Shown: in pieces, positions 52,156 to 61,980 of the stretch
Layout of the letters: each line of letters starts with the position of its first letter
Position numbering within the stretch: position 1 is the first letter of the stretch
Assembly (NCBI RefSeq): GCF_003131185.1
Contig: NZ_QFFU01000020.1
Span: forward strand, 1 to 64,000
From: Pseudomonas ovata
GTDB taxonomy: Bacteria > Pseudomonadota > Gammaproteobacteria > Pseudomonadales > Pseudomonadaceae
Reading direction: 5' to 3'
DNA length: 64,000 nt
Made by a program: the position numbers and the translations under genes
Notes under the pieces: generated by a model
Databases searched by the model: none
What the model was told of the DNA's origin: nothing
The model's input: the letters and a program-made list of their open reading frames with translations, nothing else

Positions 52156-54591
52156 TCAGGGTTTGAGCTCGGGAGCCAGCTGCGCCGGCTCCTTTTCCAG
52201 CTCTTCCTTGAGGTCTTCATCGCTGAGCATTTGTGCAATGTCGCGCAGCCGCTCGACCACACGGGCGTTGACGCTGCCCTCAGGGAATTCGCCCTCCTCG
52301 TCCGGCTCACCGGCCGGCTCGCCCACCAGCAGGCTCAGGGCCTCGTCGGCCTGGCTCACCGCATAGATATGGAACTGCCCGTCCCGCACAGCCTGCAGCA
52401 CTCGCTCGTCGAGCATCAGGGTGGCGACGTTGGAACGCGGAATGATCGCACCCTGCTCGCCGGTCAGGCCACGCGCCTCGCACAACCGGAAGAAGCCCTC
52501 GATCTTCTCGTTGACCCCGCCCACCGCCTGCACTTCACCGAACTGGTTGATCGAGCCGGTAATGGCAAAGCATTGTTTGAGCGGGGTGCGCGACAAGGCC
52601 GAGATCAGGGTGCAGACCTCGCCCAGCGAGGCACTGTCGCCATCAACGTAGCCATAGGACTGCTCCAGGGCGATGCTTGCCGAGATCGCCAGCGGAAACT
52701 CCTGTGCATAGCGGCTGCCCAGGTAACCGGTCAGGATCATCACGCCCTTGGAGTGGATCGGCTGGCCAAGGTTGACCTCGCGCTCGATGTCGACGATGCC
52801 GCTGCCACCCGGATAGACGGTCGCCGAGATCCGCGCCGGCACGCCAAAGGCCGAGTCGCCCACTTCCAGCACGGTCAGGCCGTTGCACTTGCCCACCGCC
52901 GCACCGTCGGTGTCGATCAGGATGATGCCGGCCAGCATATCGTCGAGAATCCGCGCCGAGACCCGCCCGGTGCGTGTGGCCTTGGCCTTGAGCGCCCGCT
53001 CGATGTGCCCGGCATCAGTGAGTTCTTCATTGGCCAGCTGGCGGATGAAGTCGGCCTCGCTGACCAACTGGAACAGGTCGCCGATACGCGCCGACAAACG
53101 CCCCTGGTGCTCGGCCAGGCGCGCACTGTAGGTGGCCAGGCGTGCCACGGCGTCGGCGGTGAGCGGCGCCATGCCTTCTTCGAAGGTGCGGGTCTTGAGC
53201 AACTGGGCGAACTGCTCCAGGGTTTCGTCGACCATCGGGATTTCTTCGTCGAAGTCGACCAGCACCCGGAACATCTCCTGAAAGTCCGGATCGACGTCCT
53301 GCAAGGTGTAGTACAGCGAGCGCGAGCCGATGATGATCACCTTCACGCTCCAGGGGATCACTTGCGGTGTCAGGGTCACGGTGGCGACCCGGCCCAGTTC
53401 GCCCAGCGGCGATTCCATCTTCAGCTTGCGCGATTGCAGGGTGCGCTTGAGGGCGTCCCAGACAAACGGTTCGCCGAACAGCTTTTCGGCTTCCAGCACC
53501 AGAAAGCCGCCATTGGCCCGGTGCAGTGCGCCGGGGCGCAACTGCCGGTAGCTGGTGTACAGCGCACCCTGGTCGGTGCTGTATTCGATACGGCCGAACA
53601 GGTTGTCGTAGGTGGGGTGCGACTCGAACACCACCGGCGCGCCGCCGCCGTGGGTATGGCCGACCACCAGGCTGGGGCTGTACTGGTCTTCAAGCAGCTT
53701 GCGCGCCTGGGCATCGGTCTTGCTGTCGTCGACCAGTTGCTCGACCACGGTCTTGAGCAGGTTGACCTGCATGGCCTGCAGGTAGGCGCACACCGCGGCG
53801 TTCTCGGCGTACTGCTCCGACAACGGCGCGAGCAATGGCTGCAGCGCCAAGATGATGGTTTCTTCGTTGAGCTGGCGCAGCTGGTTGTTGGACTCGCGCT
53901 TCCATTGCGGCAGGCTCGACAGTTCTTCATTCAGGCGTTCTTCCAGGCCCGAAATGTCCTCGTGGAAGCGCTCGCGCTCGGCCTCGGGCAACTGCGCGAA
54001 CTCGGCCTCGTCCAGCGCCTTGCCATCGACCATCGGCGTAAAGGCGATATTGGAGCTGTCGCGGTACAGGGCGATGTCCTTCTCCAGCGACAGGCGCTCG
54101 ATCACGTCCAGGGCGCGGTCGTAGCGCTGGTTGAAGGCACGGTCGATCGTGCTTTTCTTTTGCTGGTAGGACGGGTGCTCGAACACCGCCGGAAAGGTTG
54201 CCAGCAGGTTGTCGATCAAGCCGCCGATGTCGGCGATGAACGCCGTTGCCGTGCCCGAAGGCAGCTCCAGGGCCCGGGGCTCGCGCGATTCTTCGAAATT
54301 GTCGACATAGACCCAGTCCGACGGGGTCTGCAGGCGCTTGGCCTCGGCCTTGAGGTAGCGTTTGACGAACGAAAAGCGGCCCGTGCCGGGCTCGCCCATG
54401 ACATACACGTTGTAACCGGGACGTGGCATCGCCACCCCGAACTGCAAGGCCTCAACGGCACGCTCCTGGCCGAGGACTCCGCGAAAGGGTTCCAGATCGT
54501 TGGTGGTCTGGAACGCGAACTGTTCAGCAGTAAATGGACGGGTCAGCGCTTGTGGCGCCAGACGCAGACTGGCAGCTACAGAATCGGGCAT
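52156..54591 (-). CDS. Lon-like ATP-dependent protease
   Basis: An 811-residue member of the S16 (Lon) family related to E. coli YcbZ/LonH and to LonB. The N-terminal AAA+ region carries a divergent P-loop MGEPGTGRFSFVKRYLK near residue 65 in which the Walker A Lys is Arg; an inserted helical region spans about 110-300; the Walker B-like GGFLVLEAEKLF is near 350. The C-terminal protease domain has catalytic Ser in YVDGDSASLGEV (about 645) and Lys in GGVNEKIEGFF (about 685), so proteolysis should be intact. No N-terminal Lon substrate domain. Targets unknown. Confidence 0.88.
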   Translation of the reverse strand: MPDSVAASLRLAPQALTRPFTAEQFAFQTTNDLEPFRGVLGQERAVEALQFGVAMPRPGYNVYVMGEPGTGRFSFVKRYLKAEAKRLQTPSDWVYVDNFEESREPRALELPSGTATAFIADIGGLIDNLLATFPAVFEHPSYQQKKSTIDRAFNQRYDRALDVIERLSLEKDIALYRDSSNIAFTPMVDGKALDEAEFAQLPEAERERFHEDISGLEERLNEELSSLPQWKRESNNQLRQLNEETIILALQPLLAPLSEQYAENAAVCAYLQAMQVNLLKTVVEQLVDDSKTDAQARKLLEDQYSPSLVVGHTHGGGAPVVFESHPTYDNLFGRIEYSTDQGALYTSYRQLRPGALHRANGGFLVLEAEKLFGEPFVWDALKRTLQSRKLKMESPLGELGRVATVTLTPQVIPWSVKVIIIGSRSLYYTLQDVDPDFQEMFRVLVDFDEEIPMVDETLEQFAQLLKTRTFEEGMAPLTADAVARLATYSARLAEHQGRLSARIGDLFQLVSEADFIRQLANEELTDAGHIERALKAKATRTGRVSARILDDMLAGIILIDTDGAAVGKCNGLTVLEVGDSAFGVPARISATVYPGGSGIVDIEREVNLGQPIHSKGVMILTGYLGSRYAQEFPLAISASIALEQSYGYVDGDSASLGEVCTLISALSRTPLKQCFAITGSINQFGEVQAVGGVNEKIEGFFRLCEARGLTGEQGAIIPRSNVATLMLDERVLQAVRDGQFHIYAVSQADEALSLLVGEPAGEPDEEGEFPEGSVNARVVERLRDIAQMLSDEDLKEELEKEPAQLAPELKP

Positions 54592-54857
54592 CAGTGTTCC
54601 TTACATCACGCGGGCAGATAGCGGCATTCTGGCGCTCGCCGGACATCACTTGCAAGGCGCAGGCAAAGGCGGCGCCTTGCAAGTGGCGACAACGTCTCGT
54701 CTGTTCGCGACAAAGCGCAATAATCGGCAACAAATCGCGGAACCCTCAGGCATGGGCCACACTCAAAATTGCGCACGTTGCCGATCATGGCCATCTGCAC
54801 TGACGCAATGACGCACAATCCCGACCCACTCAGGTCGCACACAAAGAGAATAAAGCT

Positions 54858-55346
54858 ATGAAACGGATTCTTCTTGGAACGCTCTTTGCCGCTGTTTCCG
54901 TCAACGCCATGGCTCAAGCGCCAGGCGGTCCGGATTGCGGCTGGGGCAACATGCTGTTCGAAGGCCAGCGTGGCACTCCGGCGCACTTCCTGGCTTCTAC
55001 CACCAACGGCACCTCTGGCAACGCCACCTTCGGCATGACCAGCGGCACCAACGGTTGCTCGACCAACAGTGCATTGACCTACGGTGGCAAATCCTGGCTG
55101 GCCATGAATGGCATGATGGATGAGCTGTCCAAGGACATGGCGATGGGCCAGGGCGAAGCGCTGACCACCTACGCCGTGATCCTGGGCGTTGCGCCGCAAG
55201 ACCGCGAGCGTTTCGCGGCCGTCACCCATGACAACTTCTCGAAAATCTTCACCAAGGCCGACGCCACCGCTGAAGACGTTCATAGCAAGACCCTCGACGT
55301 CCTGAAAAACGACCCAACCCTGGCCAAGTACGCTACCCAGGCTTGA
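54858..55346 (+). CDS. DUF3015 exported protein
   Basis: A 162-residue periplasmic protein: signal peptide (LGTLFAAVSVNAMA), then the DUF3015 pattern GPDCGWGNMLFEGQRGTPAHFLASTTNGTSGN (residues 23-54) with two cysteines that can pair (PDCGWG, NGCSTN), and a helical C-terminus. Role unknown. Followed 60 bases later by the DUF4105 gene with a GC-rich hairpin in between. The 265 bases upstream (54592-54857) contain no gene. Confidence 0.85.
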   Translation: MKRILLGTLFAAVSVNAMAQAPGGPDCGWGNMLFEGQRGTPAHFLASTTNGTSGNATFGMTSGTNGCSTNSALTYGGKSWLAMNGMMDELSKDMAMGQGEALTTYAVILGVAPQDRERFAAVTHDNFSKIFTKADATAEDVHSKTLDVLKNDPTLAKYATQA

Positions 55347-55353
55347 CGCGTGT

Positions 55354-55379
55354 CCCCGCCTCTGTAACAAGGGGCGGGT
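55354..55379 (+). terminator. Hairpin after the DUF3015 gene
   Basis: CCCCGCC / GGGCGGG stem with an 11-base loop, followed by TCTTCTCTTTT. Probably an imperfect terminator that allows some transcription into the DUF4105 gene. Confidence 0.6.
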
Positions 55380-55406
55380 CTTCTCTTTTCGAACAGTTGC
55401 CCTCCC

Positions 55407-57284
55407 ATGCTCAAACGTCTCGCCTGTCTGACGCTGTTGGTCTGTGCCCCGCTGTGCGCGGCCCCTCAAGCTGCTCAAGCGGGCACACTCTCCGTAGAGC
55501 ACGGGCGACTGCAGCAACTGGCCAGTGATCCCTTCTGGATCTCACTGGGCCACTACCAGCAGACCCGCCTGGGTGGCTGGCGCAGTTATGTCGATGACCC
55601 CCGGTTTTTCCTGGCCGAGAACGGCGCCCATGATCCGCAGGCCGAACTGAGCGCGACCCTGGCCGCCATCAAGACGCCGGTCGGTGACGCACAACAGCAT
55701 GCCCAGTGCGTCTACCCGGCCCGCACCCGCTGGCTGCGCGATAAACTGCACCTGCGTGACCTGCCGACAGTGGATTGCAGCGAGTTCAAGGCCTGGTTCA
55801 AGGACGTGGCCCCCGACAGCACCGTGCTGATCTTTCCGGCGGCCTACCTCAACAGCCCCTCGTCGATGTTCGGCCATACGCTGCTGCGCATCGACCCGGC
55901 CAGCGCCCGGGCCAACAACACCACGCTGCTGAGCTACGCGATCAACTTCGGCGCCTACATCGAGGGCATGGACAACAGCATCCTGTATGCCTGGAAAGGC
56001 CTGGCAGGCGGCTATCCCGGCCTGTTCTCCATGGTCCCGTACCAGGAAAAACTCTCTGAATACCGCAGCCTGGAAAACCGCGACCTGTGGGAGTACCGGC
56101 TGAACCTGAGCACCGTTGAAACCGAGCGCATGGTCGAGCATGTCTGGGAATTGAAGCAGATCCGCTTCAGCTACTTCTTTTTTGACGAAAACTGCTCCTA
56201 TCGCCTGCTGGAATTGCTGGAAATCGCCCGTCCGGGCCTGAAGCTGACCGATCAGTTCGACCTCACCGCCATTCCGACCGACACGGTAAAAGCCATCAAG
56301 GCCGCCGGCCTGGTGGAAAAGACCGAATACCGTCCTTCCCGCGAGCGCGAACTGCTCAGCCGCGCCGAGCCTCTTGATCCTGACGAGCAGCAATGGGTAC
56401 TGGCCATCAGCGCCGACACGGCCCGGCTGCAGGACGCCGCCTACCAGTCGCTGCCGGCTGCACGCCGCGCCCTGATCCAGGACGCGGCGTATCGCCTGGA
56501 GCGCTACCGCGCCAACGGCCAGGCCCGTGACAGCCAGGCCGCGCAGCGCAGCTTTGCCTTGCTGCAATCGATCAACCGCAACCCGCCCCCGGCCTTGCAG
56601 ATCGAGCAGCCCGGGCTGCCCGAAGAAGGCCACGAGTCGCGCACCTGGCAACTGGGCGTCGGCAGCCGGGACGACAAGGCCTTTGCCGAGTACGGCCTGC
56701 GCATGGCCTATCACGACCTGAACGACAACGCCTATGGCTTCCCGCTGGGTGCGCAGATCGAGATCCTGCAACTGAAACTGCGCCAGTACGAAGGCAACGA
56801 GTGGCACCTGCAACGCCTGGACCTGGCGACCATCCGCTCGATGACCCCACGCACCGAACTGCTCAAGCCCTGGTCCTGGCAAGTGGCCGGCGGCCTGGAA
56901 CGGGTACCGGGCAAGCACGGCGACCAGACGCTGGTCAGCCATGTCAATGGTGGCGCCGGTGGCACCTGGCAACTGGACGACAACCTGCTGGGCTTTGCCC
57001 TGGGCACGGTGCGCGTCGAGCACAACAATGACTTTGCCGCCTTCGTCGCCCCGGCGGCCGGCTTCGACACCGGCCTGCTGTGGCGCAACCCGCTGGGCAA
57101 CCTGAGCCTGGAGGCCAAGGGCGATTACTTCACCAACGGTGAAGTGCGCCGCAGCATCAGTCTCAACCAGCAGTGGGAAGTGTCGCGCAACCTGGGCCTG
57201 CGCCTGACGGCACAGCGCGACTTCAGCCATCTGGGCGGGCCACAGAATGAGGTCATGTTGCAGGCCCGCTGGTACCACTACTGA
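55407..57284 (+). CDS. DUF4105 (Lnb-type) envelope protein
   Basis: A 625-residue exported protein: signal peptide (LACLTLLVCAPLCAAPQAAQA), then the DUF4105 domain with LIFPAAYLNSPSSMFGHTLLRI near residues 145-166 and FFFDENCSYRLLELLEIARPG near 255, containing the conserved His/Asn/Cys residues that make the family look like a papain-fold or lipid-processing enzyme. The C-terminal 220 residues alternate polar and hydrophobic in beta fashion and end in WYHY, compatible with an outer-membrane barrel (inference). Function not established. Confidence 0.83.
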   Translation: MLKRLACLTLLVCAPLCAAPQAAQAGTLSVEHGRLQQLASDPFWISLGHYQQTRLGGWRSYVDDPRFFLAENGAHDPQAELSATLAAIKTPVGDAQQHAQCVYPARTRWLRDKLHLRDLPTVDCSEFKAWFKDVAPDSTVLIFPAAYLNSPSSMFGHTLLRIDPASARANNTTLLSYAINFGAYIEGMDNSILYAWKGLAGGYPGLFSMVPYQEKLSEYRSLENRDLWEYRLNLSTVETERMVEHVWELKQIRFSYFFFDENCSYRLLELLEIARPGLKLTDQFDLTAIPTDTVKAIKAAGLVEKTEYRPSRERELLSRAEPLDPDEQQWVLAISADTARLQDAAYQSLPAARRALIQDAAYRLERYRANGQARDSQAAQRSFALLQSINRNPPPALQIEQPGLPEEGHESRTWQLGVGSRDDKAFAEYGLRMAYHDLNDNAYGFPLGAQIEILQLKLRQYEGNEWHLQRLDLATIRSMTPRTELLKPWSWQVAGGLERVPGKHGDQTLVSHVNGGAGGTWQLDDNLLGFALGTVRVEHNNDFAAFVAPAAGFDTGLLWRNPLGNLSLEAKGDYFTNGEVRRSISLNQQWEVSRNLGLRLTAQRDFSHLGGPQNEVMLQARWYHY

Positions 57285-57362
57285 ACAGCTTTTCGACAAG
57301 CCGTTGACAGCGGGTGGACACAGCCTGAACTAGACTTCCCTCATTCATCGAGGAAACCGGTC

Positions 57363-57713
57363 ATGAACAGGCGTATCGCGTTGTTGGGCTTGATCGTCGT
57401 GCTCGCGGGGTGCCAGTCGACCCACGAGCAACTGGTCGCAGAAGGCTACCCACCGGCCTTTGCCGATGGTTTCCAGGACGGCTGCGGCAGTGGCCGACAG
57501 GCGGCAGGCGCCATCGGCGGGCAATACCGCAAGGACGTCCCCCGCGACCTGAAAGAGCCGCTGTACGCCAAGGGCTGGACCGACGGCTTTCGCCAGTGCC
57601 AGGCGATGCAACTCAACCATGACCGCGAAACCAACAGCTGGGGCAACGATCGCGATCGGGAATGGGAGCGGCAGAAAACCCGCGACAAGGCCCGCGCCTA
57701 TCGTCCTGACTAG
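57363..57713 (+). CDS. Small lipoprotein
   Basis: A 116-residue protein with a clear lipobox (LIVVLAGCQS; Cys about residue 19). The mature part EGYPPAFADGFQDGCGSGRQAAG is rich in Gly and carries two cysteines (DGCGSG, FRQCQA), and the C-terminus is strongly charged (DRDREWERQKTRDKARAYRPD, residues 95-115 in two overlapping charge blocks). The repeated A-D-G-F-Q/R pattern (FADGFQDGC, WTDGFRQCQ) suggests an internal duplication. Function unknown. Confidence 0.82.
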   Translation: MNRRIALLGLIVVLAGCQSTHEQLVAEGYPPAFADGFQDGCGSGRQAAGAIGGQYRKDVPRDLKEPLYAKGWTDGFRQCQAMQLNHDRETNSWGNDRDREWERQKTRDKARAYRPD

Positions 57714-57763
57714 GAACGTCCTTGCCCTGCAGTTGCCTAACCTTCACACGCAGGGAGGACATC

Positions 57764-58270
57764 ATGAGTCGCGCTTTCGTAAACGAAGACAATGCCGCAT
57801 CCCAGGCCAGCCAGCCAGTCGAACGGCAGGTCAGCGAGCAACCCAATTACGTCACCGCCCACGGGCTGGTGCTGTTGCAGAATCAGGTCAGCGAACTGCA
57901 GGCCTTGCACCGGCAACAACTGGAGCTGGGCGACAGCGCCGATAAACAGCGCCTGGTTGATCTGGAACGTGACCTGCGCTACTTCACCCAGCGCCTGCAA
58001 AGCGCCATGGTCGTAACAGCCGCACTGTCCACCGACAAGGTGCAGATCGGCAGCAAGGTGACTTATGCCGATGAACACGACCAGCGTCAGCAAGTGCAAC
58101 TGGTCGGCGAGGATCAGGCCGACGCCAGCCACGGTCTGATCAACTGGGGCTCACCCTTGGGCCGTGCCCTGCTGGGCGCGCATGCGGGCGACGAGGTGCT
58201 GTGGAAACGCCCGGCCGGGGACCAGATGATCGAAATACTGGAAATCGAAGCCGACCCCGGCAGCCCTTGA
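57764..58270 (+). CDS. GreA/GreB-family factor with a short coiled coil
   Basis: A 168-residue relative of transcript-cleavage factors. The C-terminal FKBP-like domain is clear (VQIGSKVTYADEHDQRQQVQLVGEDQAD; GLINWGSPLGRALLGAHAGDEV). The N-terminal hairpin (LLQNQVSELQALHRQQLELG; then QRLVDLERDLRYFTQRLQ) is about 5 to 8 residues shorter per arm than in GreA, and the tip reads GDSADK instead of GDLKEN, giving an Asp/Asp pair. It may bind the RNA polymerase secondary channel without cleaving, like Gfh1 or Rnk (inference). GGAGG precedes the ATG at 57764. Confidence 0.8.
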   Translation: MSRAFVNEDNAASQASQPVERQVSEQPNYVTAHGLVLLQNQVSELQALHRQQLELGDSADKQRLVDLERDLRYFTQRLQSAMVVTAALSTDKVQIGSKVTYADEHDQRQQVQLVGEDQADASHGLINWGSPLGRALLGAHAGDEVLWKRPAGDQMIEILEIEADPGSP

Positions 58271-58317
58271 CGCCACCCATTGCGCCCGGCACTGGCTACC
58301 GTACGCCTGATAACGCT

Positions 58318-58467
58318 GTAGGAGCGCGCTTGCCCGCGACCGAGTGCGTAGCAGTCGTAAAATTTCAGCGTTTCGCAGATTTTGAATGCGTTCACATTCA
58401 GAAATTTGTGGCGTTTCATCAAATTTACGACTGCTGCGCAGCCGGTCGCGGGCAAGCGCGCTCCTAC
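58318..58467. repeat. Composite REP-type repeat, copy 10 (mosaic)
   Basis: 150-bp copy between the convergent GreA-like gene and gdhA. The left hairpin is a recombinant (GAGTGCG joined to TAGCAGTCG), the left motif is the TCAGCG type, the right motif the GTGGCG type, separated by GAATGCGTTCACATTCAGAA. Both arms end in forms of CGTAAA(T)TT, so it combines the subtypes of other copies. Confidence 0.9.
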
Positions 58468-58480
58468 CGGGCAGTGCGGA

Positions 58481-59821
<1,341 letters not shown>

Positions 59822-59955
59822 GGGGAACGTCTCGGAGAAGGATGACTTGTAGGAATTTTTCCGGGACTCTACCAAGGCATAACGCACTTAAAAAGAGCGA
59901 AATGTCGTTTTAATGAAATTTTATGGTGCAAATATATAAATTAATGAGCGCTATT

Positions 59956-59976
59956 CGCGGCTGAAGCCGCTCCTGC
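59956..59976. repeat. REP-like palindrome, GGCTGAAGCCGCTCC family
   Basis: TCGCGGCTGAAGCCGCTCCT, an inverted repeat GCGGCT/AGCCGC also found at 13270-13299; it lies between gdhA and ettA. Confidence 0.65.
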
Positions 59977-59993
59977 GGTCATTTTCAAGGCAC

Positions 59994-60022
59994 AAAAATG
60001 GGGCCCTTTAGGCCCCATTCTT
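59994..60022 (-). terminator. Rho-independent terminator of ettA
   Basis: Minus strand ATGGGGCC-TAAA-GGGCCCCATTTTTG: 8-bp stem and T run, 20 bases after the ettA stop. Confidence 0.88.
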
Positions 60023-60042
60023 GTGCAACGAAAACCGGCGGG

Positions 60043-61707
60043 TTATGCCAGCTTCTTGTGCCTTACGCGGTGCGGCTGGGCAGCAGCGTCGCCCAGGCGT
60101 TTCTTGCGGTCGGCTTCATACTCGGTGTAGTTGCCTTCGAAGAACACCGCCTGCGAATCGTCTTCGTAGGCCAGGATGTGGGTGGCCACACGGTCCAGGA
60201 ACCACCGATCGTGGGAAATCACGATCGCGGCGCCCGGGAAGTCCAGCAGGGCCTCTTCCAGCGAACGCAGGGTTTCGACGTCAAGGTCGTTGGACGGTTC
60301 GTCGAGCAGCAGGACGTTGCCACCCTCCTTGAGGGTCAGCGCCAGGTGCAGGCGACCACGCTCACCGCCAGACAGGTCCTTGACGAACTTCTGCTGGTCA
60401 CCGCCCTTGAAGTTGAAACGGCCGACGTAGGTACGCGACGGAATCTCGTAGTTGCCGATACGGATCTGGTCGGAACCATCGGAGATTTGCTGGAACACGG
60501 TCTTGCTGCCGTCCAGGTCGTCACGGGCCTGGTCAACGCACGCCAGTTGCACGGTTTCACCGATTTCGATGCTGCCCGAATCAGGCTGCTCCTTGCCCAT
60601 CAGCATGCGGAACAGGGTCGACTTACCGGCACCGTTACCGCCGATCACGCCGACAATGGCGCCCTTGGGCATGGCGAACGACAGGTTGTCGATCAGCACG
60701 CGATCGCCATAGCCTTTGCTGACATTCTTGAACTCGATGACCTTGTCGCCCAGGCGCGGACCGGCCGGGATGTAGATCTCGTTGGTCTCGCTGCGCTTCT
60801 GGAATTCCTGCGACTGCATTTCTTCAAAGCGTTGCAGACGGGCCTTGGACTTGGACTGGCGGGCCTTGGCGCCTTTGCGCACCCACTCCAGCTCTTCCTT
60901 CATGGCCTTTTCATGGGCCGACTGTTGCTTGGATTCCTGGGCCAGACGATCGGACTTGGCTTCCAGCCAGCCTGAATAGTTGCCTTCGTATGGAATACCG
61001 GCGCCGCGGTCGAGCTCCAGGATCCAGCCGGCGACGTTGTCGAGGAAGTAACGGTCGTGCGTGATCGCGACCACGGTGCCAGGGAAGCCGTGCAGGAACT
61101 GCTCCAGCCAGGCGACCGAATCGGCGTCCAGGTGGTTGGTCGGTTCGTCGAGCAGCAGCATGTCGGGGGCCGACAGCAGCAGGCGGCACAGGGCCACGCG
61201 GCGCTTCTCACCACCGGACAGCACCGCGACCTTGGCGTCCCAGGCCGGCAGGCGCAGGGCGTCGGCGGCCACTTCCAGCTGGCGCTCCAGGTTGTGACCA
61301 TCGCTGGCCTGCAGAATGGCTTCGAGCTTGGCCTGTTCGGCGGCCAGCTTGTCGAAGTCGGCGTCCGGGTCGGCATAGGCGGCATAGACCTCGTCCAGGC
61401 GCGCCTGGGCGTCCTTGATGACGCTGACGGCTTCCTCGACCACTTCGCGAACGGTCTTTTCCGGGTCCAGCTGCGGCTCTTGCGGCAGGTAGCCGACGTT
61501 CAGCTCAGGCATCGGACGGGCTTCACCGTCGAACTCCTTGTCGACACCGGCCATGATCTTGAGCAGCGTGGACTTGCCCGAACCGTTCAGGCCCAGCACG
61601 CCGATCTTGGCGCCCGGGAAGAACGACAGGGAGATGTTCTTGAGAATTTCGCGCTTCGGCGGCACTACTTTGCTCAGCCGATGCATGGTGTAGACATATT
61701 GAGCCAA
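60043..61707 (-). CDS. ettA: Translational throttle ABC-F protein EttA
   Basis: ABC-F ATPase that binds the ribosomal E site and gates entry into elongation according to the ATP/ADP ratio. The 554-residue protein starts at a TTG (61707; GAGG eight bases upstream; conserved AQYVYTMHRLSKVVPPKREI follows). ABC1: GLNGSGKSTLLKIMAG near 38 and LSGGEKRRVALCRLLL near 165; the linker (PtIM) ARQSKSKARLQRFEEM near 285; ABC2: GGNGAGKSTLFRML near 355 and LSGGERGRLHLALTL near 440. Both Walker B glutamates are present (LLLDEP). No terminator or promoter motif is evident in the 272 bases upstream (61708-61980). Confidence 0.94.
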   Translation of the reverse strand: MAQYVYTMHRLSKVVPPKREILKNISLSFFPGAKIGVLGLNGSGKSTLLKIMAGVDKEFDGEARPMPELNVGYLPQEPQLDPEKTVREVVEEAVSVIKDAQARLDEVYAAYADPDADFDKLAAEQAKLEAILQASDGHNLERQLEVAADALRLPAWDAKVAVLSGGEKRRVALCRLLLSAPDMLLLDEPTNHLDADSVAWLEQFLHGFPGTVVAITHDRYFLDNVAGWILELDRGAGIPYEGNYSGWLEAKSDRLAQESKQQSAHEKAMKEELEWVRKGAKARQSKSKARLQRFEEMQSQEFQKRSETNEIYIPAGPRLGDKVIEFKNVSKGYGDRVLIDNLSFAMPKGAIVGVIGGNGAGKSTLFRMLMGKEQPDSGSIEIGETVQLACVDQARDDLDGSKTVFQQISDGSDQIRIGNYEIPSRTYVGRFNFKGGDQQKFVKDLSGGERGRLHLALTLKEGGNVLLLDEPSNDLDVETLRSLEEALLDFPGAAIVISHDRWFLDRVATHILAYEDDSQAVFFEGNYTEYEADRKKRLGDAAAQPHRVRHKKLA

Positions 61708-61980
61708 AACGTTGACCTCGCTTGAAGACACAAATGAAAAACCCTGCCACGCAGGCAAGGCTACAAGAATGGCCACTCGTCGGACGTTGAGCGCCGCGAG
61801 TGGGTGCAGGCCGTGCCCGGCAGGGGCCGGCCGCAGTGGAAGCGACAGCGGCGCGGGCCAGTATCGGGTAAAAACGGCCGCGCTCAGGGTCGGCAAGCTT
61901 AACCCAACTCGGCGGTGGCTGGCAGGGGGACAAACGGTCGCCGGCCATGAGGGCCGGCATGACGGGCGCGCTTGAACGGG

